Source of the DNA: Actinoplanes siamensis
Lineage (GTDB): Bacteria; Actinomycetota; Actinomycetes; Mycobacteriales; Micromonosporaceae
Direction: 5' to 3'
Length of the DNA stretch: 64,000 nucleotides
Assembly: GCF_016862395.1 (NCBI RefSeq)
Contig: NZ_BOMW01000027.1
Location: 106,203 to 170,202, forward strand
This document shows positions 43,782-53,758 of this stretch, in pieces. The first letter of the stretch is position 1, and the number at the start of each line of letters is the position of its first letter. The notes under the pieces were generated by a model, which was given only the letters and a program-made list of their open reading frames with translations, searched no databases and had not been told where the DNA came from. The position numbers were made by a program, and so were the translations under genes.

Positions 43782-45064
43782 TGCGCGGCACGTACGACTT
43801 CGCCGCGATCGGCGTCGGCCCGTTCAACCTGGGACTGGCCGCGCTCACCGAGGACCTCACCGACGTCGACGGAATCTTCCTGGAGCAGCGGGCCGAGTTC
43901 GACTGGCATCCCGGTCTGATGATCGACGGCGTGACGATCCAGGTGCCGTTCATGGCCGACCTGGTCACGATGGCCGATCCGACCTCGCGCTTCTCGTTCC
44001 TCAACTATCTCAAGCAGGTCGGCCGGCTCTATCCGTTCTACATCCGGGAGAGCTTCTACCCGCTGCGCGCCGAGTACAACGAGTACTGCAAGTGGGTGGC
44101 CCGGCAGCTGTCGTCGGTCAGGTGGAACACCCGCGTCGACACCGTCACCCACGACGGCGAGGCCTACCTGGTGCACACGAACGGTGAGACGTTCCGGGCC
44201 CGCAAGCTGGTGCTCGGCATCGGCACGGCGCCGCGTATCCCGGCCGTCGTGGACCAGGGGCCGTTCCTGCACAGCGCCGACTACCTGCCCAAGAAGGCCG
44301 AGCTCCAGCAGCTCGACTCGATCACGATTATCGGCAGCGGGCAGAGTGCCGCTGAGATCTACCTCGATCTTCTCAACGACATCGGGACGTACGGCTACCA
44401 CCTGAGCTGGATCACCCGCTCCCCGCGGTTCTTCCCGATGGAGTACACCAAGCTCACGCTCGAGATGACCTCGCCGGAGTACATCCGGTACCACCAGCGC
44501 CTGCCGCTGGAGACACGCGACCGGCTCGGCCGTGAGCAGCGCAACCTTTACAAGGGCATCAGCGGCGACCTGGTCGACACCATCTACGACACGCTCTACA
44601 CCAAGAGCCTGGCCGGGCCGGTGTCCACGACACTGCTCACCGGCACAGCCCTTTCCGGCGTGATCTGGGACGGCGAGCGCTGGACGCTGGCGCTGGAGCA
44701 CCAGGAGGAGGGTAGCTCGTTCACGGCCACCACCCGGGGACTCGTGCTGGCCACCGGCTACGCCCCACGGGTGCCGTCCTTCCTGGACCCGGTCCGTGAT
44801 CGGATCAGCTGGGACGCCCGCGGCCGGTTCGACGTCACCGTCGACTACGCCGTCGACCGCGAGGGTGACGAGATCTTCGTCCAGAACGCGGCCGAGCACA
44901 CGCACAGCGTGACCGACCCCGACCTGGGCATGGGCGCCTACCGCAACAGCGTGATCCTGCGGGGTATCACCGGGCGTGAGATCTACCAGGTCGAGGAGTC
45001 GATCGCCTTCCAGCAGTTCGGGGCCCCCACGGCCGACATCCCCAAGGCACTGGTGACATCGTGA
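43781..45064 (+). CDS. desB: Lysine/cadaverine N-monooxygenase (DesB-like)
   Basis: This 427-residue protein is an L-lysine/L-ornithine N-hydroxylase-type flavoprotein. It has the FAD loop GVGPFNLGLA, the conserved DWHPGLMIDGVTIQVPFMADLVTM segment, the NADPH loop IIGSGQSAAEIYLDL and the terminal ATGYAPRVP. It would hydroxylate one amine of cadaverine using NADPH and O2. The ATG at 43781 overlaps the upstream stop by one base, and its own stop overlaps the next start (GTGA). Confidence 0.9.
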   Translation: MRGTYDFAAIGVGPFNLGLAALTEDLTDVDGIFLEQRAEFDWHPGLMIDGVTIQVPFMADLVTMADPTSRFSFLNYLKQVGRLYPFYIRESFYPLRAEYNEYCKWVARQLSSVRWNTRVDTVTHDGEAYLVHTNGETFRARKLVLGIGTAPRIPAVVDQGPFLHSADYLPKKAELQQLDSITIIGSGQSAAEIYLDLLNDIGTYGYHLSWITRSPRFFPMEYTKLTLEMTSPEYIRYHQRLPLETRDRLGREQRNLYKGISGDLVDTIYDTLYTKSLAGPVSTTLLTGTALSGVIWDGERWTLALEHQEEGSSFTATTRGLVLATGYAPRVPSFLDPVRDRISWDARGRFDVTVDYAVDREGDEIFVQNAAEHTHSVTDPDLGMGAYRNSVILRGITGREIYQVEESIAFQQFGAPTADIPKALVTS

Positions 45065-47262
45065 GACTCGTACCGCTGAATCTTGATCGTGATCTCGATC
45101 TTCTCTTCGCCTGGGTGACACATCCCCGTGCGCACTACTGGGGCCTGCAGGGCGCCACCGTGGAGCGGGTGCGCGAGGAGTACCAGGGCTTCCTGGACAA
45201 CCCGCACTACGACGTGTGGCTCGGGCTGGACGACGACGATGCCCCGCTGTTCCTCGCCGAGACCTACGACCCGGCGCACAGCGAGCTGGCTCCGCACTAC
45301 CCCGTACAGCCCGGTGACATCGGCATGCACGTGCTCGTCGCGCCGCCGACCCGCAAACGCTCCGGGGTCACCTCCGCGGTGATGCGGGCCGTCATGGACT
45401 TCTGCTTCGCCGATCCGCGGATCGAGCGGGTCGTCGTCGAGCCGGACGTCCGCAACGACGCCATCCAGCGCAAGAACGCCGAGGTCGGGTTCGTGCCGGA
45501 ACGCGACGTGCCGCTGCACGGCAAGACCGGCCGACTCAGCTTCTGCACCCGCACGGCGTACGCGATGAGCGTCCCGCACCTGCGACCGGAGGCCATCGAG
45601 TTCGCGCACCGGCGGCTGATCGCGAAGGCCATCGCCGAGTTCAGCCACGAGCGCCTGATTACGCCCCTCTATGACCCTCCTCAAAACAGGTACCGATTCG
45701 GCGAGAACACGTTCACCGCGAAGCGCTACCCGCTCGAGCACTGGGTGATCGACCCCGAGTCGCTGGACGGGCCGCTCGACGCGCTCGACTTCATCGCTCG
45801 CCTACGCGAGACGCTCGGCATCCCGGAGAAGCTGCTCGGCACGTACCTCGAGGAGATCTCCGCGACGCTGGCCGGCAGCGCCTGGAAGTACGCGCATCGC
45901 CGGGAGAACGCCGAGGACCTGGCGCACGCGAGCTTCCAGACCATCGAGGCGGCCATGACCGAGGGGCACCCCGGGTTCGTGGCCAACAACGGGCGCATCG
46001 GTTACGGGCTCTCCGATCACGAGGCCTACACCCCGGAGTCCGGGCGGCCGGTCCGCTTGCGGTGGGTCGCCATCCGAAAGGACCAGAGCATCTTCGTGTA
46101 CTCCGGTGACGAGCGCGACCATTACCGGGCCGAGCTGGGCGACCTGCTGGACCGTTTCGAGCAGCAACTCCGTGGCCACGGGCTGGACCCGGCCGAGTAC
46201 CGCTACCTGCCGGTGCACCCGTGGCAGTGGGAGCACAAGGTCACCGTCACGTTCGCACCCGACGTGGCCCGCAGGGCGATCGTCCCGCTCGACGCCGGAC
46301 CTGATCGTTATCAGGCACAGCAGTCGATCCGGACGTTCTTCAACCTGGACCGGCCGGAACGCCACTACGTCAAGACCGCGATCGCCGTGCAGAACATGGG
46401 CTTCCTGCGCGGGCTGTCGCCGAAGTACATGCAGGCCACGCCGCCGATCAACGACTGGGTCGCGCGGGTCGTGGAGGGTGACGAGGAGTTGCGCGCCTGC
46501 GGATTCGGCGTGCTGCGGGAGCTGGCGTCGATCGGGTACATCGGCGACGCCTATCACCGGACCGGGACGCCCAGCGCGTACACCAAGATGCTCGCCGCCC
46601 TGTGGCGGGAGAGCCCGCTCCCGCGCCTCGCCGAGGGCGAGCGGCTCGCCACCATGGCCAGCCTGCTGCACCGCGACCGCGCCGGCAACTCGCTGGCCGC
46701 CGCCCTGATCCGCGAGTCCGGCGTGGCACCGGCGGCGTGGGTGGCGACCTACCTGCGCGCCTACCTGCGGCCGATCGTGCACTGCCTGCTCAAGCACGAT
46801 CTGGCGTTCATGCCGCACGGCGAGAACCTGATCCTCGTGCTCGAGAACCACGTACCTGTCCGCGTGTTCATGAAGGACATCGGCGAGGAGGTGGCGGTCA
46901 TGAACGACCAGCCGCTGCCGCCCGAGGTCGAGCGGATCCGCATCGACGTCAGCGACGAGATCAAGGAACTGGCGGTCTTCACCGACGTGTTCGACGGGTT
47001 CCTGCGGCACCTCGCCGGGATCCTCGACTCGGACGGGGTGCTCAGCGCCGCCGAGTTCTGGGCGCTCACCGGCGACTGCATCCGCGAGCACGCCAAGGAC
47101 CACCCGTCACTCGGCGGGCGGCTCGACCTGCTGCGGCCCACGTTCCGGCACTCCTGCCTGAACCGGCTCCAGCTGCGCAACACGCTGCAGATGGTGGACC
47201 TCACCGATCAGGCCAGCTCGCTGATCTTCGCGGGTGAGCTGGACAACCCGATCGCGGCATGA
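45061..47262 (+). CDS. desCD: Fused acyltransferase and NIS siderophore synthetase (DesC-DesD)
   Basis: This 733-residue two-domain protein has residues 1 to ~175 as a GNAT siderophore acyltransferase (DIGMHVLVAPPTRKRSGVTS acyl-CoA loop, VVVEPDVRNDA). From ~180 on it is an IucA/IucC synthetase (HPGFVANNGRIGYG with ATP-site residues, VHPWQWEH, SIRTFFNLD, FMPHGENLILV). The first half acylates N-hydroxycadaverine; the second condenses and cyclises units with ATP. These are separate genes (desC, desD) in the well-known Streptomyces cluster, so this is a gene fusion. The GTG at 45061 overlaps desB; the stop overlaps the next gene (ATGA). Confidence 0.9.
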   Translation: MRLVPLNLDRDLDLLFAWVTHPRAHYWGLQGATVERVREEYQGFLDNPHYDVWLGLDDDDAPLFLAETYDPAHSELAPHYPVQPGDIGMHVLVAPPTRKRSGVTSAVMRAVMDFCFADPRIERVVVEPDVRNDAIQRKNAEVGFVPERDVPLHGKTGRLSFCTRTAYAMSVPHLRPEAIEFAHRRLIAKAIAEFSHERLITPLYDPPQNRYRFGENTFTAKRYPLEHWVIDPESLDGPLDALDFIARLRETLGIPEKLLGTYLEEISATLAGSAWKYAHRRENAEDLAHASFQTIEAAMTEGHPGFVANNGRIGYGLSDHEAYTPESGRPVRLRWVAIRKDQSIFVYSGDERDHYRAELGDLLDRFEQQLRGHGLDPAEYRYLPVHPWQWEHKVTVTFAPDVARRAIVPLDAGPDRYQAQQSIRTFFNLDRPERHYVKTAIAVQNMGFLRGLSPKYMQATPPINDWVARVVEGDEELRACGFGVLRELASIGYIGDAYHRTGTPSAYTKMLAALWRESPLPRLAEGERLATMASLLHRDRAGNSLAAALIRESGVAPAAWVATYLRAYLRPIVHCLLKHDLAFMPHGENLILVLENHVPVRVFMKDIGEEVAVMNDQPLPPEVERIRIDVSDEIKELAVFTDVFDGFLRHLAGILDSDGVLSAAEFWALTGDCIREHAKDHPSLGGRLDLLRPTFRHSCLNRLQLRNTLQMVDLTDQASSLIFAGELDNPIAA

Positions 47263-49643
47263 GGGTCTACCGCGACGCCTACGGGATCCCGCACCTGCGC
47301 GCCGGCTCGGTCCTCGACCTCGCCTGGCTGCAGGGGCGGGTGACCGCCACCGACCGGGGCCGTCAGATCACCGTCGAGCGGCTCCGCTCCGAGGGGCGTC
47401 TCGCCTCCGTCGCCGGGGCCGCCGAGGTGGGGTGGGACCGGTTCGCGCGACGGGTACGGCTCGACGAGACGGCGCGACGGTCATTCGCCGATCTGGACGA
47501 TGCGACCCAGCGGTGGCTGCGGGCGTACGCGGCGGGTGTCCGCGCTGGTGGCATCGAGTGGCAGCCCTGGTCGTCGCTCGGCGTTTTTCAGGTGCAGCAC
47601 GTTCTGTTCGGGACGTTCGGCAACAAGATGTGGCGGGCGCACGTCGAGCGGACCCTCGGCCCGGACGCCGCCGCGTGGTTCGCCAACGAGGGGCCGGGCG
47701 GCTCCGGCAGCAACGCCTGGACGATTCCGGGCGAGATCGCCGGCGACCCGCACCGGCTCCTCGAACTGCCCGGCGTCTACCAGCAGATCCGGCTCGCCTG
47801 CCCGGCCTTCGACGTGGCCGGGCTGACCTTCCCGGGCGTCCCCGGCGTGCAGCACTTCGGCCACGCCGGATCGGTGGCCTGGGCCGTCACCAACGCGATG
47901 GCCGATTACCAGGACCTCTACATCGAGGAGCTGCGCGCGACCGGGGACGGGTTCGAGGCTCGCGGCGCGAGCGGCTGGGAGCCGGTGGTCACCCACCAGG
48001 AGACGATTGTCGTACGGGACGAACTCCCGGTCGTGGTCGATGTCCTGGAGACCGCACGAGGGCCGGTCATCGATGGAAACCTGAGTCTTCGTACGCCATC
48101 GTTGTCCGCATTCGACCTTGGTTTCGACGCCCTGTTGCCGCTGCTGCACGCGTCCACCGTCGACGATGTGGCCGACGCCCTGTCCCGCTGGGTCGAACCG
48201 GTCAACAGCGTCCTCACCGCCGACAGCACCGGCCGCACCCTGCAGCTCACCGTCGGCCGGGTGCCGCAGCGCGACGAGCGCAACCGGATCGTGCCGGTCC
48301 CCGCCTGGGAGGCCCGCTACGCGTGGCGGCCGGAGTGGGCGCCGATGTTCCGTGCCGAGGTGACTACCGCCGTCAACGCCAACGACCGGCGGCCCGACAC
48401 CGAGCCGTACGGCGTGGACTTCGCACCGCCCGCCCGCGCCCGCCGGATCCACGAGCTGCTCGAATCCGGGGTGCCGCACGAGTCGATCCACATGGACACC
48501 GCGCTCCCCGCCGACTCCGCCGAGGCCGGGCGCCGGATGGCCGAGCGGTCGGCCGTCGCCCGTGGGTTGTGCGACCTTCCCGCGTTGGGGCCGCTCTTCT
48601 CGCCTTCCGGTCATGATCCGCTGTTCGCGCCGTGGACCGATCCCCGTGCGCGGATCGGGCTTGCTCTCGACGGGGTGCTCGCCGGGCTCGGCCTCGATCC
48701 GGTGGCCCTCGCCGCCGCGCCGGCCCCTTCGGCCTCAGCTTCCCCCCTGCCCGGTTTGCCGGATTCTTTCTGGGGTGCGCGGCATCTGCTGCACCCGCTT
48801 CAGCTGCCCGGGCTGCACGTCGACGTGCCGGAGGTCCGGCTCGGTGGCTCGGCCGGCTGCGTGCTCAACACGTCCAGCATTCCCGGGGTCAGTGACCTGT
48901 GCTGGCGCGGGCCGGTCGCCCGCTATGTCTGGGACCTCGCAGACCGGCGGCGTAGTCGGTGGGTCGTACCGTTCGGCGCGTCCGACGACCCCGCGTCGCC
49001 ACACTTCCTCGACCAGCTCCCGCTCTGGGCGGAGGGGGCGCTCGTCCCGCTGGTCACCGACTGGGAGGACCTCATGGAGGAGCGCTTGATCGTCTTCGCG
49101 GAGAAGCTGCCCGGCCTGGGCGAGCTCACCATGGTTCCGCTCGATCCGGCCGCGCACGCCCCGGTCGTGCACGGCTGGGTGACCAAGGAGCGCAACCGGT
49201 TCTGGGGCATGGGCGAGCACTCGGTCGCCGACGTCGAGGAGATCTACGGTTACGTCGACAGCCTGGAGAGCCACCACGCCTACCTGCTGCTGCTCGACGA
49301 CGGCCCGATCGGGATCTTCCAGACGTACGAGCCGTCACTCGACCCGGTCGGCGAGTGCTACGACGTGCAGCCCGGTGACTTCGGCCTGCACCTGCTGATC
49401 GACGCCGAGGGCCGCGATCTGCCACACCTGACCAGCGCCGTCTTCCCGGCCCTGCTCCGGCGCCTCTTCGCGGCGGACCCGGCCCGCGCACGCATCATCG
49501 CCGAACCGGACGTCCGCAACGACCGCATGATCAGCCGCCTCCAGCGGGAGGGTTTCACCCTGGGCCCGGAGATCGACCTAGGCCACAAGAGGGCCCAGCT
49601 GACCTTCCTCGACCGGGTACGTTTCGAGGCCGCCGGGAGGTAG
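47259..49643 (+). CDS. Penicillin-acylase-family enzyme fused to a GNAT acyltransferase (DesG-DesH-like)
   Basis: This 794-residue protein has residues ~1-610 as an Ntn-hydrolase of the penicillin amidase family. It has a GIPHLRA N-terminal strand and the nucleophile-type motif GGSGSNAWTIPG; Ser (about 150) would become the new N-terminus after self-processing. Residues ~615-794 are a siderophore-type GNAT domain (GDFGLHLLIDAEGRDLPHLTSAV, AEPDVRND) related to that of the preceding protein. Penicillin-acylase (desG) and acyltransferase (desH) genes accompany desABCD in some streptomycetes making aryl-ferrioxamines; this protein looks like their fusion. There is no obvious signal peptide. Confidence 0.82.
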   Translation: MRVYRDAYGIPHLRAGSVLDLAWLQGRVTATDRGRQITVERLRSEGRLASVAGAAEVGWDRFARRVRLDETARRSFADLDDATQRWLRAYAAGVRAGGIEWQPWSSLGVFQVQHVLFGTFGNKMWRAHVERTLGPDAAAWFANEGPGGSGSNAWTIPGEIAGDPHRLLELPGVYQQIRLACPAFDVAGLTFPGVPGVQHFGHAGSVAWAVTNAMADYQDLYIEELRATGDGFEARGASGWEPVVTHQETIVVRDELPVVVDVLETARGPVIDGNLSLRTPSLSAFDLGFDALLPLLHASTVDDVADALSRWVEPVNSVLTADSTGRTLQLTVGRVPQRDERNRIVPVPAWEARYAWRPEWAPMFRAEVTTAVNANDRRPDTEPYGVDFAPPARARRIHELLESGVPHESIHMDTALPADSAEAGRRMAERSAVARGLCDLPALGPLFSPSGHDPLFAPWTDPRARIGLALDGVLAGLGLDPVALAAAPAPSASASPLPGLPDSFWGARHLLHPLQLPGLHVDVPEVRLGGSAGCVLNTSSIPGVSDLCWRGPVARYVWDLADRRRSRWVVPFGASDDPASPHFLDQLPLWAEGALVPLVTDWEDLMEERLIVFAEKLPGLGELTMVPLDPAAHAPVVHGWVTKERNRFWGMGEHSVADVEEIYGYVDSLESHHAYLLLLDDGPIGIFQTYEPSLDPVGECYDVQPGDFGLHLLIDAEGRDLPHLTSAVFPALLRRLFAADPARARIIAEPDVRNDRMISRLQREGFTLGPEIDLGHKRAQLTFLDRVRFEAAGR

Positions 49644-49770
49644 TGGCGGCGTTCTCACCGCCGTGGTGGCCGGCCGGGCCCCGGGCGGCGACCGCGCACG
49701 CCCCGCGCGCAGCGCCATCGCCCCGGCAGCCAGGTCCTCCACCACGGCGACGACCGACTCGAGTTCAGTA

Positions 49771-51009
49771 TCAGAAGCTGACTGTGTCGTCGCGCGTTGC
49801 AGCCGGGCTGGCCAGAACCAGGTCAAAGGCTTGGCCGAGATCGGCGTCCATAACGACGCTTTGTGAGCGGATGTGGCTGAACGGTGGCGTAGAGACGTGG
49901 AGGTCGGTCAAGGTCGGCGAGGTGCCAAGACCGGCGTTCAGAAGAGCTTTCTCGATGCTGCCGTCTGGGGGCGTGGGCAGGCCGACTTCTTCCAGAGTGA
50001 AACCCACCGGTGAATCCTCGGCGGGGAAGGCCATCTCCGGCACGTGCCTTCCCGTATGCGTGAGCGCGATGGTGCGGTAGCCGCTTCCGAGGTTGCGGGC
50101 GAGGTAGTAGCCCATGGGCAGTGCTGTGAGTTCGCCGTCGAAGATCGCGGTGGTTTTCTGAATGTGGTTGTTGTGCGCCATGACGATGATGCGGGCGTCC
50201 ACGGTCGTAGCGGCGAGGTCCTGCACCGATGCCGCCATGTGGCGCTCGCGGAGCGACGGGTCGCAAGGGGCGCCGCTACCTGCGAAGAAGGCGTTCATGG
50301 CGCGCAGTTGGTAATCGGTGTGGACGGCTGCGTTGAGGCACCGGCGTGCGGTTGTGTAGGCGTCAAGGCCTGTCTGCTCGATGTAAATCGGTTCCATGGT
50401 CTGTAGCCGCAGGGACAACCGGGCGAGGCCGGCGGTGAGAGCGTCTTGTTCAGCGGTGCCGAGGGCGCCCCACTGATGTGCGGACAGGACGGCTGAGCTG
50501 CCGGTGATGCGCCCGGCCAAGGGCAATATGTCGTTCAACGCAGCGGAGGCTGACGGATCGACGCCGGCCAAGTAGGCGTCCGCCCGCGCGAGATCCGAGT
50601 TCAAGGTCAGCGTGTTGGGCAAGTCGATACCGATGACCTGCAGTGGCTTCGGACGGCTGCGGTTGTAGTCGCGTAGCCAGCGCAGCAACTGCCCGAACAC
50701 GCCTACGGTCAGAGGCCCTACGAGCTGCGGCAGGCCGGCGTCGTCACCTTCACCTGCCAACCACGGATTGATGGCGGCGGCTTCTGCGTGGCCGCATTCG
50801 AACGCCAGGGTGGTGAAGCCGCACTCTTCCACGAGGTATCGCACCAGGCGAGCGCGGGCGAGCGTGAACTCCACGACGAAGTGAGCACCCTCGCCGACCC
50901 CGACGACACGGGCGTCGGCAAGCGCACCTCGGAGCGGCTCAAGATCGGAAAGCTGTGGATCGAACGGATCCAAGGTGTTCAAAGTGACGGTGCCGGTGAG
51001 CGAAGTCAT
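49771..51009 (-). CDS. Erythromycin-esterase-family protein
   Basis: This 412-residue protein has VGVGEGAHFVVEF with the conserved Glu and His near residue 38, the ECGHAEAAAINPWL segment and the MAHNNHIQK element holding a second pair of catalytic His. The family includes Ere macrolide esterases and many uncharacterised hydrolases (succinoglycan-type). Whether it opens macrolactone rings is not known. Its convergent end lies ~130 bp from the siderophore operon. No signal peptide. Confidence 0.82.
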   Translation of the reverse strand: MTSLTGTVTLNTLDPFDPQLSDLEPLRGALADARVVGVGEGAHFVVEFTLARARLVRYLVEECGFTTLAFECGHAEAAAINPWLAGEGDDAGLPQLVGPLTVGVFGQLLRWLRDYNRSRPKPLQVIGIDLPNTLTLNSDLARADAYLAGVDPSASAALNDILPLAGRITGSSAVLSAHQWGALGTAEQDALTAGLARLSLRLQTMEPIYIEQTGLDAYTTARRCLNAAVHTDYQLRAMNAFFAGSGAPCDPSLRERHMAASVQDLAATTVDARIIVMAHNNHIQKTTAIFDGELTALPMGYYLARNLGSGYRTIALTHTGRHVPEMAFPAEDSPVGFTLEEVGLPTPPDGSIEKALLNAGLGTSPTLTDLHVSTPPFSHIRSQSVVMDADLGQAFDLVLASPAATRDDTVSF

Positions 51010-51494
51010 GACTGGAGCACTCGACTCTCTGTTCGAAGGGCATGGCGGCTAGACGCAGCGGCCTATGCCGCTGCGTCGGTTGAGGACCGCTTCGCTCAGA
51101 GGTAGAGGATGCCAGGAAACACGTTCCCACCTTATAGCCGTCGTTACCGGTTGGTGAGGCCGCTCCTGCGGCTGGGAACGCTTCTCGCGGACATACCACG
51201 ATCTCCGCGTCCAGCATGGCCGGGCGAACCCCAGGTTACCGGGTCTGAGCGCACCGGAGAGGTCCGCCACCCGGGCCAAACGTCCACCGCTGATCCCCGG
51301 TGAAACCGTGCGCCGCCGGATCCTCGTCCAGCAGCATGGCCAGCTCCCGCGGCTGATCCTCGTCGAGGCGGCACCCGTCCACCGCACCGGGCGCCCGCCG
51401 GGCGTACCCGTTCCGGCCGCCGCCGGGATCCAGGCGCGACAGCGCCGCCCGGGTGCCTCCTGGCGACCCGGGCGGCGCGGATACCGTTGATCAA
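51010..51494. other. Non-coding gap
   Basis: About 485 bp without a convincing gene in any frame; codon composition of the open frames is not coding-like. No repeat or hairpin stands out. Confidence 0.45.
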
Positions 51495-51821
51495 TCAGCG
51501 CACGACGAGGCGTAGGTCGGCCGGCACCACCTGCTCGGGGGCGTCGTCGGCCGCCACGGCCCGCAAGGCCGCCTCGTCGATCGGGCCGGTGACCGTGACC
51601 AGGGCGGTCCGGCCCAGGTCGACGAACTCCATCGCAACGCCGCCCGCGTACTCGATGGCCGAGACCGTCAGGCCCTCCGCGACCGGCCGGCCGGCGGCCG
51701 GACGCAGCTCGACCGTCGCGCCCAGCCGGACCGTCCCGGCGACGCAGCGCACCGTGCACCGCAGCGACGTCGGCGACACATCCTTGATCTCGAACAGCTG
51801 CAGCTGCGGCTCGTCATCCAT
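51495..51821 (-). CDS. Small beta-barrel-like hypothetical protein
   Basis: The 108-residue product has strands resembling translation-factor domain 2 (GTVRLGATVELRP and the following EGLTVSAIEY), suggesting a small OB/EF-Tu-2-type barrel. No catalytic motif. Overlaps the upstream gene's end by eight bases, so it is probably coupled to it. Confidence 0.6.
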   Translation of the reverse strand: MDDEPQLQLFEIKDVSPTSLRCTVRCVAGTVRLGATVELRPAAGRPVAEGLTVSAIEYAGGVAMEFVDLGRTALVTVTGPIDEAALRAVAADDAPEQVVPADLRLVVR

Positions 51822-52161
51822 TGCCCGCCTCCCGGACGAACTGCTCGATCTGTTCGCACGAGAGCTTCGGCAGGTCCAGCAAATCCGTGCTGGGGTCGCT
51901 CGTGGAGACCCGGATCGGAACTCGGATGCCCATGCCCTTGAGGATCTCGCGCGACCGCTTCAACGGGATGATAATCGTCGACCGGCGTTCGAAGTCGGCG
52001 GCCGTCATCTTGAGACCGACCTCCGCCTCCTGCGGGATGAGGCCGCGCGGCTTCACGACGTCCCGCAGCTTGCCGACCGGGGTGATCACCACGACGCCCT
52101 GGCCGCTGTAGCGGTCGGAGTCGGTGGCGAAGACCGTCGCGACGCGGATTTTTTTGACCAC
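51814..52161 (-). CDS. Hypothetical 115-residue protein
   Basis: Begins with a GTG (MVKKIRVATVFATDSD). Mixed alpha/beta soluble protein with basic and acidic patches; no family recognised. Co-transcribed with the small barrel protein. Both sit next to a diguanylate cyclase, but no functional link can be shown. Confidence 0.6.
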   Translation of the reverse strand: MVKKIRVATVFATDSDRYSGQGVVVITPVGKLRDVVKPRGLIPQEAEVGLKMTAADFERRSTIIIPLKRSREILKGMGIRVPIRVSTSDPSTDLLDLPKLSCEQIEQFVREAGNG

Positions 52162-52348
52162 GTCCCAGAAACCTTTGATCGACTTGGTCGCCTGACCGGA
52201 CCGAGCTGATCGACGACCAGGATCAGGCAGGACAACACCTTGCCGCTGAAGCGACTCGTGATGTCGTCCCGGGCGCCTGTGAACGATGTCACTGAAGTCC
52301 GGACAGCACGGCTTTTGATCTAGGCCTCGGTGCGCCGATCAGCACGGC

Positions 52349-53758
52349 ATGGTCCAACTTCCGGTGCACGGCGGCTACGCCCGGCTGCGGTCGTTCGCGC
52401 AACGAGACCTGATGCGCTCGTTGCGGCTGTTCTTCGTCGTGTCACTCGCCGTCTGTTCGTTGGTACTGACGATTCAGATCGCTCACATGGGCATCGGCGT
52501 CGCAGCGACGCTGGGCTGCGCGGCAGTGCAGGTGCTGGTGCTGACACTGCACGCCGTGGAGTTCCGGCGGGCGGCTCCGCTGCCGGTCCGGTGGGACCTG
52601 CTCGAGCTGTCCGCAGTGTTGTTCGTATTCTCCCAGGTGACCGACGTGACCCCGGTCGTCAACACGCTGTTCATGCCGGTCCTGTTCCGCGCGGCCATCG
52701 GCAGTCTGCCTCGGCTGCTGCTCTCGCAGGCCGGCTACCTGGGCGTGTGGCTGATCGCGGTCGCCATGCCCTGGCAGGTGAAGCCGATCGTCGGCGCCAT
52801 GATCTCATTGCCGATCTCCGGGCTCATGGTCTACATCACCCGCACCCTGATGACCAAGCTGCAAGAACAGCAGAAGGCTCAGAACGCGCTGCTCGAAGGC
52901 GTACTCACGGAACTGCCGTTCCCGGTGGTGGTGGCCGACACCGCCGGTGCGGTGGCGCTGGCCAATCCCGCCGCGAAGGATCTGATCGGCTGGCCCGAAG
53001 CTGGCGTACCGAACCTGGACGAGCTGCGGCTGCAAGATCTCGAGGGGCTGCCGATCGACCTGCGAACGGTGGTGGCCGAGAGCGCGGACGGCGCCCACCG
53101 CCAGCAGCTGGAGGTGCGCCTGGTACGCGCCGACGGCTCCACCGTGCGGGTCGTCGTGCAGACCGTACCGCTCGCCACGGGCCTCACCCGGGGCCGCAGC
53201 ATGGTGCTCGCGCTGCGCGACGTGACCGCGCAACGCGCGTACGAGGAACACCTGCACAGCGCGGCGTACGTTGACCTGCTCACCGGGCTGCCGAACCGCC
53301 GCATGCTGTCCGAGCGGCTCACCCTGGTGCACGACAGCGGCATCCCGTACGCGGTGCTGCTCATCGACCTGAACGACTTCAAGCTCGTCAACGACACGCT
53401 GGGCCACGCGATCGGCGACGAGTTGCTCACCGGGATGGCGCGGCGGATCCGCCGCGCCGTCAACGAGACCGCCACGGTCGCCCGGCTGGGCGGCGACGAG
53501 TTCGCGGTGCTGCTGCCGCACGCGACCCCGGAAAGAGCAGAAGCCGCGGCGCGGGCCATACAAAAATCCTTCGCCGAACCGCTGCACCTCACCTGCGGCC
53601 CGCTGCAAGGCAAGGCCGCGGTCGGCTTCTCGGTCGCCGAACCCGGCGACACGCCGGACCGTGTCATCGAGAAGGCCGACGCGGCGATGTACCTGGCGAA
53701 GCCCGAGGCAAAACGGCGCACCCGCACGCCAGCCGGCACCCGCGACGCCCGCGGCTGA
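52349..53758 (+). CDS. Membrane PAS-GGDEF diguanylate cyclase
   Basis: The protein has 469 residues. Five or so N-terminal membrane helices occupy residues ~25-165, a PAS-like domain ~180-300 (FPVVVADTAGAVALANPAA), and a GGDEF domain ~305-455 with the intact active site LGGDEFAVLL and substrate strand VLLIDLNDFKLVNDTLGHAIGD. The RxxD inhibitory site is not obvious. It should make cyclic-di-GMP, the second messenger controlling development in actinomycetes. It ends tail-to-tail with the next minus-strand gene, with adjacent stop codons. Confidence 0.9.
   Translation: MVQLPVHGGYARLRSFAQRDLMRSLRLFFVVSLAVCSLVLTIQIAHMGIGVAATLGCAAVQVLVLTLHAVEFRRAAPLPVRWDLLELSAVLFVFSQVTDVTPVVNTLFMPVLFRAAIGSLPRLLLSQAGYLGVWLIAVAMPWQVKPIVGAMISLPISGLMVYITRTLMTKLQEQQKAQNALLEGVLTELPFPVVVADTAGAVALANPAAKDLIGWPEAGVPNLDELRLQDLEGLPIDLRTVVAESADGAHRQQLEVRLVRADGSTVRVVVQTVPLATGLTRGRSMVLALRDVTAQRAYEEHLHSAAYVDLLTGLPNRRMLSERLTLVHDSGIPYAVLLIDLNDFKLVNDTLGHAIGDELLTGMARRIRRAVNETATVARLGGDEFAVLLPHATPERAEAAARAIQKSFAEPLHLTCGPLQGKAAVGFSVAEPGDTPDRVIEKADAAMYLAKPEAKRRTRTPAGTRDARG
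53572..53599 (+). repeat. 28-bp exact repeat, copy 1 (inside the diguanylate cyclase gene)
   Basis: The 28 bases encoding part of AEPLHLTCG recur exactly at 60781-60808. Identity stops sharply on both sides. Copy 2 is in non-coding DNA. Confidence 0.8.
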
